DNA from: Rotaria macrura
Lineage: Eukaryota; Rotifera; Eurotatoria; Philodinida; Philodinidae
Direction of reading: 5' to 3'
DNA length: 64,000 nt
NCBI GenBank assembly: GCA_900239685.1
Contig: OENT01000606.1
Location: 1-64,000 of the forward strand
Made by a program: the position numbers and the translations under genes. Of this stretch, positions 33,401 to 44,706 are shown one piece after another. The stretch's first letter is position 1; every line of letters starts with the position of its first letter. The notes below the pieces were generated by a model. It saw nothing but the letters and a program-made list of their open reading frames with translations, was not told where the DNA came from and did no database searches.

Positions 33401-35461
33401 TTAAAAATTGCCGTATTTCAATTTTTGAGTACAAGTAAGTTCATAAAATGATCTTAACTTTTTATCAACTAATTATAATCTATCTAATATTATATATATA
33501 TATACAAATACTAATGCTAACCGCACGTTCTATTTTAATTATAGTTCATACATATATTTTTTCAAGGTGCGTAAACTATACGTATGATTGGTGTATCTTT
33601 AGAATTTTTAATTTGCCATGCTTACTATTATTGAAGTGATTTCCATTCGATAGAAAAAAATCAACTCTGTCTTGTTTTTATTTAGATGTGCCACAATTCA
33701 CATCAGGCTTTATATCTCGAGAGATATTAAAATGTCTTCTCAACTGTAATGTTTATGCTGTGATTAAAAAGCAAGCTAGTCAATCAGCGAATGCCATATA
33801 TTTATATAAAAAAGGCTTTCGATATGAATTATTTACATTAGTTATTCAAGGAAATGCTACATTGGAATCGGGCGTTGAACAAATTATTTCAACGGTTGGT
33901 CCATTTGGTTACTTTGCACCATCGGCACTTCTCGGTAAATGAAAGAGGAACATTGATTTTTGAAAATAAATCTTTGTTTAATGTTCTAGCTGAAAAGAAA
34001 AACGTAAAGGATGTTCATCAATTTCTCGATCATCTTTTTACGAGAAATACAAGATTAAATAATAAAAGAAAATTACTCGACGAAATTTCTTCGGTATTTA
34101 TTCCGGATTATAGTTTAATCGTCAATAATGAACTACATGTTTTACAAATTCATCGTCTTGTTTGGTTAGCAGCTGTTCGAGCAACACAACGACAACGTAG
34201 CAATGATCAACGTTTCAGACGTATGCAGCCAGAACAATTACTTTCCAATGCATTAGATGAAATAGTAAAGCGAATAATAACATGATAATTATTTATTTAT
34301 TTAAAAATATTCCTATTTCTTTCTTAAGTCTTCCATAACAAATGTACCCATCGATAAAAATAATTTAACTAATTTCCAACGAATATTTCTCAATGAAAAA
34401 GATTTCATGAATCATGTACGATGAACAAACAATCAACGTAAAACTGCTAATAATCGACTGGCATTATTTCTTTTTATATTTAGAATACACATTCATTAGA
34501 TACAGAACACAATGGTAAATTAGAGAGACAACAAGAAATTTTTATTGATGAAGATCCATCAATGTATGAACGACAAACATTATCAGCGACTGTAGTTTAT
34601 AATCCACTTCTTGTGACTTTCTCAAATGATCAACAAGATAACAAAAATCGTACAAGTAATTCATCAAGCTCAAATGAGATCACTAACTCGAGTATGGACA
34701 TTAATCGAATGTTTAGTGATACACATGAAAATGTAAGTATAGATTTATTTTGCTTTTCGTTCTAATTTTCTCTAAAACTGACATTGAAGAAGAAAGACTA
34801 TAAAAGACGAAACATCAATTGTTAAAAAAAAACTACAAATAATAAAATAGAAACATATTTTAATTAATAACAATGATTATTCAGCTGTTTTCGATTGTTG
34901 ATGTTATTCAAGCTATTTCAAACAGTATCCAATAAATAAACCACTAGAAGTTAGTTAGATTTTAGCTAGTTAACTTTTATAAAATAATTACATAGTTCAG
35001 AAATTTTCTTGCCGTTTTATGGTTCTTAATGAGAAGATTTCGATACATTATTATAAATTCAGTATTCATTGAGTCTTACAATAGAAGCAAATATGCTAGA
35101 ATACCGAAAAATAAATCAGGGGAGACATTTTTAATCCATACAAGTTGTTTTCACTTGATGATTATTTCTCCGATTTCTCTATTTATAAATGGATTTATAT
35201 GTCTCTCGATACAAACGAATCAAGGTTATTTTTAACATTCAACAACAATAATAAGGATACATATTTGTTATTGTTAATTGTGATATTTTCATCGAATATA
35301 TTCAGACGATAGATGATGATCATGGTCAGGAAAAAGATCATTTAATTGATCAAGGTAATCGTACATATATTCAAGTGCAACGACGAGCAAGATCTCTAAC
35401 TGGTCTATTCCATGTTCGATCCGAGAAAAATTTGACGTCGAATTCTTCACCAATAGATTAA
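30416..35461 (+). CDS. CNNM: CNNM-family magnesium/metal transporter, 12 exons
   Basis: Exons: 30416-31002, 31056-31537, 32533-32686, 32757-32854, 32913-32975, 33045-33191, 33249-33326, 33381-33434, 33686-33934, 33990-34264, 34484-34732, 35306-35461; total 2592 bases, 863 residues, in frame. A hydrophobic N-terminal signal-like segment, an extracellular beta domain, then the DUF21 membrane region opened by SGLNLGLMSLS, with RKRGNFLLCSIVLANVLAN, GSTIMIVLMGEIIPQAICSR and LGQEVTASYTRDQ. A CBS pair follows (AKEAMTMLSDVYMLDKDF, RIPVYSKERSNVIGIVKLRD; TVGIITLEDVFEEIL), then a cyclic-nucleotide-binding-like domain (ISREILKCLL, LVIQGNATLESG) and VFIPDYSL, an acidic/Ser-rich tail. Length agrees with animal CNNM2/4 (about 775-875). 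The exon 4 donor (C|gtctgt) is weak; a better-looking gtaaaa four bases on breaks the frame. Introns range from 53 to 995 bp. Confidence 0.93.
31538..32532 (+). other. Long CNNM intron
   Basis: 995-base intron with gtaaga...tatag borders, joining VITG to VLSLRKKPAKEAM in phase. No nested gene or transposon is recognised in it. Confidence 0.75.
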
Positions 35462-35858
35462 TATGAAATAACCAGTAGCCATAGTTGCTATACAAATTCC
35501 ATCGATGGACCTATACGTGCTTGTCCAATGGTTAACTCAACAAAATATACACCCTTATAAAGTTCGAACTGCTTTTCTTTAAAAAAAAACAACACTCGAA
35601 TGATGCGTATTTTTTATTCTTAAATATCAATTATTAATAGAGAATTTTTATTTTCTTCAAGCATTATTTTTAGAAAATACTTGAAATTATATTTTTTTGT
35701 GCTGATTTTATGTGTATTGTCTCATTTCTTTCATTTCAAATTTAAAAAAAAAAAGAAAAAAACTAAATCACAAGAAACTATTTTTTGTTTATATATTCAC
35801 ATATTTATTCGTTCATTCGATAGGATCAAGGAAAAGAAACGAAAGCAAGATTGAAAAA

Positions 35859-36269
35859 TCAGATCGATAAGCCAAATACAGAGACAATAGCATACATGGA
35901 TTTGTTTTCCCAACTAAAAGAAAAACAAGAATATGAGTATAAGTTGTTTCAATTTTCAATGCTCAAAACGTCGTATTTATTTCGTTCTTACCGAACAGTA
36001 CATGAACCATCGGTTGTATTATCCCAAAAGCATGAACTTGCTGTATGTAAACCAGCTCCATTTTTTTGCATGATAACACATGATACAATATATTTAAATG
36101 GTTTATTTAATTTTGTTAATGAATTAAGAATAGCTTCAACAATGTTTGAGGTCCATGTATTTATTTTTGCTTGTTGATATGATTGTGATCCAATGGTTGC
36201 TTCAATGGACTCTTTTATTACATTGGATACTTCGTCAACGACAAAGCTTGTTTCATTTGTATCATCCAT
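35859..36269 (-). CDS. DYNLT1: Tctex-type dynein light chain (DYNLT1)
   Basis: Two exons on the reverse strand, 36269-35992 and 35913-35859, with a 78 bp gtaaga...tttag intron; 110 residues against 113 in the human protein. Nearly every block of DYNLT1 is present: [74 protein letters not shown], then [17 protein letters not shown]. It is a dimeric light chain of cytoplasmic and axonemal dyneins that binds the intermediate chain and links cargo. The last exon was found by looking for the expected WEN...SI end; it fits phase (CG|T). The gene converges on CNNM with 397 bases between the two stop codons. Confidence 0.96.
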
Positions 36270-37140
36270 TCTTGTTATTTGTTATATGCTTTCGAAATTA
36301 TTGTACACTATCAGAGAAAAATCTAAAAGAAGACAAACTCAAAACTAAACAAACGAATTTCTAAACTTCTCTCGTGTGCCATTAACATATATGTTATGTT
36401 ATGTTTTGTTTTGTTTCTTTGAATTCTCGAAAAATATGTATGATGAAATAGAATGAAAAATAGCTTTTATTCTTTCATTCTCTTTCTCATCTAACCGATA
36501 GATATGTCTCTATAGGGACCAAGTTCACTATTTCTATGAAAAAGACAGGTATATGGCAAAATAGACTGAATGAGTGGCAGAACGACGTGTGAATATACAA
36601 TCGTACATATATTCCTCTCCGCCGACATCACCCACACACACACATACATATACATACACGCATGCAAATATGCACACACCGCAAGCTCTCGACAAACAAG
36701 CAATAGCAAGCATAAAGAGTCTATGAAGAGAGAAAAAAAGGAGGGAGAAAGTAAAAAAAATGTGCGTATGTATGCCTGTAACAGAATTCAAATATGTTTA
36801 TATACGATGACGACAGTGGTTGCTGTTGCTGTTGCTGTTGTTTGAAGAAGAACGGATAGAGAGAAACAAAAGAGAAAAAAAAACGGGCATGGTGGCCGTG
36901 GTAACTCTGGCGATGCTTATTCGTTCTTTTTTTCAAAATGTTTTCTACTATTTTATACGACGATGTCGGTACATGGTTGTTAGCGAAAGAAAGAAAGATC
37001 GATTGGATGAACGACATGAATTTATTTGTCTTTCTGCGATTTTAAAAATACTAGAAAAAGGAAAAAAACGGAGATTTAAAGGTAAGATTGTTGACGAGAA
37101 ATGGCGCAATACAGCGAGTAGTACTGGCAACAACTAAAAC
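36270..37140. repeat. Microsatellite-rich region upstream of DYNLT1
   Basis: Contains a CA/TA-rich simple repeat (36631-36660) and a TTGCTG hexamer repeat (36818-36843), with purine-rich runs such as 36724-36760. Long open frames on both strands here (including one with a glutamine run) are produced by the simple repeats. The DYNLT1 promoter must start at 36270. Confidence 0.6.
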
Positions 37141-40100
37141 ATTTTTCTTTGGTTACTTTTCTTCTCTTTTTTGTTCTGTTATAATAAAAAAAAGCGGGAA
37201 TGTATGAGTGCGTGTGGTACGTGATGAAGAGAACAGCAGATGTCGAGCTTGGCCTTTAATAAAACGTCTCTTTTGATGGTTCTGTTTTTTCTTATTCTTT
37301 TTTTCTTCATATAACGAAATATTATTTCAACAAAAAAAAAGTCAAAATTATATGATTTTACGATCAACAAAAAGAACCTAGAAAATATATATTTATCGAA
37401 AATTATCAATACAATACAAGACGGTTCTATAAAGTCTAAAAGACAGAGTGAGAGAGATGGTATCGACGAAAAAATGTAAATCAATGGAAAACGAAGAAGA
37501 AAAATACGCTTTCAATGTCCTCTGTGGACTTCAATTAATCTATGAGAGAAAAAGAAAATATGATAATTGAAAAAAAGTCACAAAATTCAGTTACTCGGCC
37601 ATGTTTTGTTCACAGACAACTGTTGAATTGTAAAGAAAAAAAAACAGAATATTGTAACAATTAGATATGGCAACTTATGCTAACTAGTGGTATGATCGAC
37701 TTTGCCCCCTAATCTATATTCATCTATTCATATTGCATGACTGCATTAAACAAGCTCATGGCAAAGCTGTTAGTTCTATGCGTAAATTTTTAACAGCTTA
37801 GAATAATCTTGTAGACTTATTTTCTTGAAAAAGTTTCGACAAAAATGTGTAGAGCACGATAAAAATGCTACATCGAAAGACTTGTACGTAGTAATTGGTG
37901 ACATAATTATATTCATTTCTGAAAAAGAGAATTCTCAACCTTTGCGGATACTACATTACACATTTGTCACCATCACTATATTTAATTGTGTATTTAGATT
38001 TTTTTTTCATTGTATAACGATTTTTTGATGAAGAACAAGATATATGTAATGCTTATGATTGAGAGTGTTTGTCAAGTGCCATTGTCAAGGTTGATTCTTC
38101 GTGTTGAACGATTCGATGTACATCGAAGGTTAAGATAGACAACCATCGGCTTTATTCGAAAGAAAAGAAGCATTTATATCGCGTTTTTAATGTGTCTTTA
38201 AAAGACTAAATCCGATTGAATGAATAAATGTCAAAAGTTTAATAATGAAATTGATACTTATTTCATTAAGAGTAAATCTTGTTATTAGTTAGAAATCGAA
38301 GATAATTGAAGAAACGTTAGTTTCTTCAAAGTTAATGTTGAATATGAAATGGATTCAATTCAATTTTCAGATATCGGTTTGATCTGATTAAATATTCAAG
38401 AATGTCGTTACATAGTATTACAAGGCAATCTCGAGCCTCTTTCGACTTAGTTCTGATGGTTTAATCATCGTTTTTATTCTTCGTCTTTGGTCTACCCTCG
38501 AATCACATTGTCTAAATATTGTATTCCATAGTAATACGAATGATATTTTGATAATGTGAAAAATAATTATTGCTTGTTTAAAAAGAGATCTAACATTTAA
38601 CAAATACGAAAATAATTCGTCGAGAGAAACAAAACTTCAATATCTTTACTGGCCAATTAGAATAATTCAAACAAATCGAATTGACTGAGATTATGTGACA
38701 TTGTTTGAATAGCATAAAGACAAACACAGCATATGTTTATATTAGGACAGTGTGTCGAATGATTTTCAGATATTGTCGATGTCATTATGAATTTGATTAA
38801 TTCTATGGATAAATGATGGATCTCTCTAATACATTGGCACTATGGTTGATTAATAAAGACGTGCTCTGTTTCTATTATTCTCTGGTACATTCCAATCAAG
38901 ACATGAAGGGTGCGCACTTTTCAAACATATTCTCGGAAGACATGAAAATTAGTCCAAAGAAACAACACAAGGAACAAGACGAAGACAATGATTGCTAGAT
39001 AGAATACATGAGCTAGATTTTGAAATATGCATATCGACTTATCACAATCTTAACTTATTAAAAACATGAAGAATTTAACCACGACTGGCAATGAGAAAAT
39101 ATCGACTATATTAAATATCGATCGAGGTGGATATATAAATACATCGTCATTGTTTATACATAAACTTGTTCTGACTACCTACTTCAAGAATATAATATAT
39201 ATATATATATATGTTTCGTCCGTTACGTTAGTAAACATTCCGAGTACGAGAAATTGCATTTTTTCCTATAAAGATAGTGTCAAGAGAATCTATTTGATTG
39301 CCTAAATGCAAATGTAGTAGCATAACAATACATTGTGTTTATTATCGAACTCAAGAAAGCCACGATTTGTTGTTCAAACAATTGATTTACGTACATTCAA
39401 TGGATACTATCGGTAGGGATTTTGTTATGTTATCTTTAGTTGTTTATGAAATAACAACGAATCATAGATTCAAGCGTCTCATGATTTTTCCGAAACTGTA
39501 ATTCATGATAGCATTTGTTAAAATATCTGAACTTGATTTACGTGTCCATTCTCGCAGTAGGTTATATTGAAATAGTGATCGCTCGGATTCCATTGACATA
39601 TTTCAAAGTATAGATCAAAATAAATCTATTTTCCTATGCTATTAATTTTCTCCAGGATTCAAAAAATTAGCCTTTGCACATATCGATCTTCCGTATTGAC
39701 CATGTTACTCATCTGTGAACCACATTTTCTTCTACTCATTCATCGATCATAGATTCGAGTGCAGATCTATGTATTTTTTATTTTTTTAATTGATGAAAAA
39801 GAAAAGTTGGAACAAGAATAGAGAGCTAGAAGTATTCTAATGACATAATTGATAGTCACTTCGAAAGTTACCGGTTTTCATATTTCATGTAAGATGATCG
39901 ATATGATGTTTTCTACCAGCATACTTACGCATATTTTATTTCAATATGAGTATTCTTATGAGTACTCTACTAATCAAATTAATACTAACACGTATACTAT
40001 ACGATTTTTTTCTTCCGCAATACATATTGACTATTAGTAATTTGAAACAAAAGTACGATGGAAGCACGCAAGTAAGAACATAAGAATAGAGACTAATCAG

Positions 40101-41090
40101 CAAATGGGTATACACTATCATCGATTTCTCAAAGAACACACAAATATCGATAATAATTATTGTTATCTTTTAACAGTGATCGATTTACAATAGAACAAAT
40201 AATAGATAAAGTGACTAACGTCAATTGTTAATCATCCATATAAATAAGAAGTTCAATTAGTTTAATATTATGATTTGTATTGAATGTTACATGAATTGAT
40301 GATTACAACAAGACTGAGTCTGACGATGACTTTTTTCTATAGAAATAGTCAAACAAAAATTGACAATGTTCTGATGAATAGAGATAATTTTCAACACATT
40401 AAATGTCATATCACATTGCGTATGACTTGTTACAATCGAGAATGTGCTGATTTTTGGCATCAATATTATTAATACAGTATATCTATTATTTCCATGTAGT
40501 TTTCGCAGTTGTTGACATTAGAGAAAATATCTGATAGTGTACAGAAAGAAAAACATGGACTTCATAGCAATTGACGAATGAGTATGAGAAAACATTGTTG
40601 ACACATAACTACCTATAAGAATTTACCCGGTCAACAACTTCTAAAGTCGAATGTTCTCAAGTAAGTAAAACATTAGTATAGATCTATTATCATCGATATT
40701 ATCGAAAACATCAACTAAATGCAAGTAATTTATATGTCAATTGAATGAAAATCCATCACAAAAATGAAGAAATTGGATTAGTTCAATGAGTTAGTTGTCA
40801 CATTAACGGTAAACACATGACAAACTTATGATCCATACGAAAGTCAAGTTTACATAGCGTAGTTGGTTATTTTAAAAGGCATAATAGAGCGGTGGTAGCT
40901 TCTGATTACTTTTTAATGAGACATCTTTTAAAAGTGTGAGCTCATACATGATATTGATTCCGTCATCAGAACTAGAAATTGATATTAGAGGATAGAACGA
41001 ACACGTTCTCATCTTTTTTTCTTTTGCTGCTTATCATCGAATTACGTGAGTCTAATTGAACCAATTTGTTATTTGATCTACGACATATAG
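37141..41090. other. Gene-poor 4 kb stretch
   Basis: No gene recognised on either strand; all open frames are under 102 residues and lack motifs. A TA run is at 39195-39213. The first exon and promoter of the SLC6 transporter should lie in the last several hundred bases, since the first identified exon starts with an acceptor at 41084-41090. Confidence 0.45.
39195..39213. repeat. TA microsatellite
   Basis: Uninterrupted at-dinucleotide run in a gene-poor stretch. Confidence 0.9.
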
Positions 41091-43420
41091 AAGCAAGTGA
41101 AAAAGTTCCAGAATCTGAAGAGATCATAAGATCAACCATCTTGACAGATCCTAATAACAATACTAGTCAGAAAATAAACACCACGGAACAACTAGTTAGA
41201 TTAACAACGTCGGCGTTGGCATTACCACCGCCATCGCCAACGACACCGAGAGATTTATGGACGAATAAAGTTGAATTTCTTCTGTCGGTTATTGGCTACG
41301 TCGTCGATCTCGGTAGGAAAAATTGAATCGAATTTCATTCATGTCACTTGTGTTGTCGTTGTCGTTTTTTCAGGTAACGTTTGGCGATTTCCCTATGTAT
41401 GCTATGAAAATGGCGGTGGAGCATTTCTTATTCCCTATATGATATTTTTATGTCTTATCGGCATACCAATGATGTGAGTTCACTTTGAATTTGATTTAAA
41501 ACAACAATAGTAAGTTCATTTTTATGGCAAGGTACCTTGAATTATTTCTTGGTCAATTCTATCGGTGCGGTAACATAACACTTTGGGGAAGAATAGCTCC
41601 ATCAATGAAAGGTATTGGTATTGCATCATTCCTTATTGTCACGGCTGTAACATTATTTTATACAACAATAATTGGTAGTTATGAAAATTTCTTAAAGCAT
41701 CCTAGATAAATATAATGTATTTTTAGCTCATGCTGTTTTTTATCTGTTTTCATCGTTTCGTGAAGTTATGCCATGGAGTTTATGTTCACATTCATGGAAT
41801 ACACATTTGTGTTCGGAACGTATGCGTATTGACAATGAAAAAAATCATACTGATGAACAGATCAATATCAGTCAAATAAATAACTTCTTGTCATTGAATG
41901 TAACACAAAGAATGAATTCAATTATGGAATCAAAAGTTTCCTCGGCTGATGAATATTATAATATCTATATGCTAGGCATTAAACATTCGAAGGGTCTAAC
42001 TGATTTGGGTAGTATTAAAATTGATTTAGTTTTATGTTTAATTTCAATATTCGTTCTCATGTATATGTGTATTTATCGTGGAGTTAAAAGTACAGGTAAG
42101 ATTTGACGAACAAAACAAATTATCTTATAACTAAATTTGTAAAATGATTTGTTCAGGCAAAGCTGTTTATGTAACAGCTACATTACCGTACATTGTATTA
42201 GTTATATTACTTATACAAGGTCTACATTTAAAAGGTTCACGTAATGGTATAGCATACTTTTTAAAACCATCGTTCAGCAAATTAAAAGATATGAAAGTTT
42301 GGTATTCGGCAGCAAATCAAATATTTTTTACACTTGGTCCTGGTTTATCTGTGTTAACGACATATGGCTCATATAATGTTTCAAGCAATAATTGCTACTA
42401 TGATGCATTGATTGCTGTTGCGGCCAATTTTGCTGCAAGTTTTCTATCTGGTTTTGTTGTTTTTTCGGCATTAGGTCACATGTCGTTTCGTTTGAAAAAG
42501 GAGATCGAAAATGTTGTTGATCAAGGACCAAGTTTATCGTTTATTGCCTATCCAGAAATATTGGCTACATTTAAATATCCAGCATTTTTTTCAATATTAT
42601 TCTTTTTGATGGTCATCAATTTAGGACTTGATAGTGATTTTGGTGGCCTAGAAGCGATGTATACAGCATTAAGTGATGAATATCCATTATTAAAACGTCA
42701 TAGAAAATCTGGAATGCTCATAATGTGTTGTCTACTAACTATTGCTTGTTTGCCAACAGTTACACAAGGTTAATTGACATGTCACATGAAAAAGAAGTCA
42801 ATCAAAATTCAAATGACATTTTTATATGTTCTAGGCGGTAATTATATCGTTCAATTTCTGGATAAATTTTCAACAGCTCCAGCACTTATGCTCGTTGTCA
42901 TGATGGAAGCTATTGCAGCTAGTTGGGTAAGTGTAACAAAGATTTAGTTGAAAAACTTTTGCAAGAAATAAGCCAACTATTACTGGCTGCCTCTTTCAAT
43001 TATAATTCTAAAGCATATTCGTAGGTCTATGGTATCAATAATCTTGCGAATGATATTCAAGCAAATCTTGGTTTTGAACCAAATCGTTTTTTTCGTACTG
43101 CTTGGACATTTCTATGTCCTTTGATCGTCATAATACTTATGGTTTTAGCATTAACCTATTCCGATGAATTAAAATATGGTAATTACGTATTTCCACCATG
43201 GTCAATTATACTTGGTTGGTGTCTTAATATGTGTTTTATTTTACCGATACCTATTGTCATTTTATATGCATTTATTCGATATTCGGATTCAAGAAATTCT
43301 TTAAAGCAACGTTTTCGTCTTTTATTTGTACCTGATATAAAGAAGAAAAAGGATAAAGAGCAAAGTGAGAATGGTACTGGTTTAAGTCTGTCATCATCAA
43401 CACCAATTTCATATGTTTGA
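41091..43420 (+). CDS. SLC6A: Sodium-dependent neurotransmitter transporter, SLC6 monoamine-like, 5' exon missing
   Basis: Seven exons: 41091-41312, 41374-41473, 41532-41674, 41727-42095, 42157-42768, 42835-42926, 43025-43420; 644 residues with phases agreeing throughout. Introns are 52-98 bp. Twelve membrane helices are expected. TM1 reads [17 protein letters not shown] followed by [10 protein letters not shown]: sodium-site residues are intact and the Asp in VVDLG sits where SERT/DAT/NET carry the amine-binding Asp (D98 of SERT), whereas GABA and glycine carriers have Gly. TM3 starts [20 protein letters not shown] matches the extracellular loop 2 disulfide; TM6 is [20 protein letters not shown]8 is [12 protein letters not shown]; the C-terminus is [12 protein letters not shown] and a basic tail. 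Likely a plasma-membrane Na+/Cl- coupled carrier of monoamines. The initiator exon was not found. It converges on the GPCR, 180 bases away. Confidence 0.93.
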
Positions 43421-43599
43421 CTGTTGCTTATTCGTTCGTATATATTTAGATAGTTCTTATAAACAAATATAACTATACATGTACGTGTTCAGTTTTATTG
43501 GTCAGTTTTTATTATTAGACACAGTGTAGAAACTAAATAAATAGTTGTAAACATATATAAATATAAATATATATCTATATTTATATAAATATATATACA
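43421..43599. repeat. Short TA-rich convergent spacer
   Basis: Separates the stops of the SLC6 and GPCR genes. Bases 43553-43600 are TA-rich simple sequence (atata/taaat units) and probably hold poly(A) signals for both genes. Confidence 0.6.
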
Positions 43600-44706
43600 T
43601 TATGAATTTTCTGTTGATGATTGAAGTAGCGGCGATTTTCCGACTTTTTCTTCATTCTGTTCAATTGTTGCCAGTAATACAGCTTTATCGGCAATCGGTC
43701 TATCGTGTTGTTGCTTTTCTCCTGTTGGCGTTCTACGAGCAGGTGTTGGGTGACAACGAACAATACTCATAGCTGCATCTCTGAAATCACTGGATGTTAG
43801 CCAATAAATAATAAATGATGTAACATGACTCATTGTTGCTAGATTACTCAATGTCATGGTAATTAAATCTCGATGCCATTTTATTCGTTTCCCAAAAGCT
43901 ATATAGAATATGGCTGCAGGTGACGTGAACATAATAAAAAATATTGTAATCAGTATTAATGTCTTTGTTAAGCGGCCACCATCGGTTGATAAAGCTCGAC
44001 GATTAGTACTCGATTGTGAATGCATCTTTGAGCTTTGGGTTCGACTATTCGATTCCCTGACTTGGCGAATAATTAGTACATTACATAATATCATCAGTGT
44101 AAAAGGAATAAAATTATATAATAATAAATGAACGATTTCCCAAAATTGAAAAAACTTTGACTGATAACATTTAATTTGTATTATTGTTTGATTATATTCA
44201 CCATTCGATAGGACACGTTTTCCATTAATGATCAATATTGGAAAATTAATCAAGCCTATAAGAAAAATAACTAGCCAAATAACTCGATGAATTATAATTG
44301 GCTTTGATAACCATTTTTTCAATGGCCATTGATGATGTACTGACACGCATCGTGCGAATGTGGCTAATGTTTTAAGCCATGCGGCACATTGTAGAGAAAA
44401 ATATGCGCCGTAAGAAATAAATTTACATACAAATAATGAATGTTGTTCTAAATTTTTAATTGAAATATCTTTTTGATATTTCCATATTAACTCTCGTACG
44501 ACATAGTTTATGTTCCATGTAAATGGTATAAGTAATTCTACAAGGGCTAAATAGGCAAAGACAATTATTGTTGGATTTGAACGATTTGGCACAAGGCGTT
44601 TGTAGATATAAAAACACAGAAGGTTTAATGGTGTACCGATAAGAATGAGAATAAGTGAATATACACCAGATAGTAAATGAGCAATATCGACAAATGTTAT
44701 TGTCAT
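43600..44706 (-). CDS. Rhodopsin-like (class A) GPCR, single exon
   Basis: 368 residues from the ATG at 44706 (MTITFVDIAHLL); the frame extends to 44751 only through a TTG. Seven hydrophobic helices are visible: LLSGVYSLILILIGTPLNLL; IIVFAYLALVELLIPF; SLFVCKFISYGAYFSL; VIWLVIFLIGLINFPILI; IVHLLLYNFIPFTLMILC; TLILITIFFIMFTSPAAIFY; TSFIIYWL. A disulfide pair is likely between Cys at the start of TM3 (FVCKF) and ECL2 (IQIKCYQ). An N-glycosylation site (NQT) lies in ECL2. The usual DRY at the end of TM3 is ARC (TFARCVSV), and NPxxY in TM7 is SFIIY, both departures from the class consensus. Ser/Thr-rich ICL3 and tail could be phosphorylated. It looks like a peptide-type receptor; the ligand is unknown. 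Confidence 0.85.
   Translation of the reverse strand: MTITFVDIAHLLSGVYSLILILIGTPLNLLCFYIYKRLVPNRSNPTIIVFAYLALVELLIPFTWNINYVVRELIWKYQKDISIKNLEQHSLFVCKFISYGAYFSLQCAAWLKTLATFARCVSVHHQWPLKKWLSKPIIIHRVIWLVIFLIGLINFPILIINGKRVLSNGEYNQTIIQIKCYQSKFFQFWEIVHLLLYNFIPFTLMILCNVLIIRQVRESNSRTQSSKMHSQSSTNRRALSTDGGRLTKTLILITIFFIMFTSPAAIFYIAFGKRIKWHRDLITMTLSNLATMSHVTSFIIYWLTSSDFRDAAMSIVRCHPTPARRTPTGEKQQHDRPIADKAVLLATIEQNEEKVGKSPLLQSSTENS

Noticed and set aside
33854-34285. Separate gene ending at 34285
   Set aside because: The frame is part of CNNM: a gtaaa intron (33935-33989) and a gtaaag donor at 34265 place it in the middle of the gene and remove the apparent stop.
36721-37017. Minus-strand open frame with a glutamine run
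   Set aside because: Generated by the TTGCTG microsatellite and purine runs; several frames on both strands are open here for the same reason.
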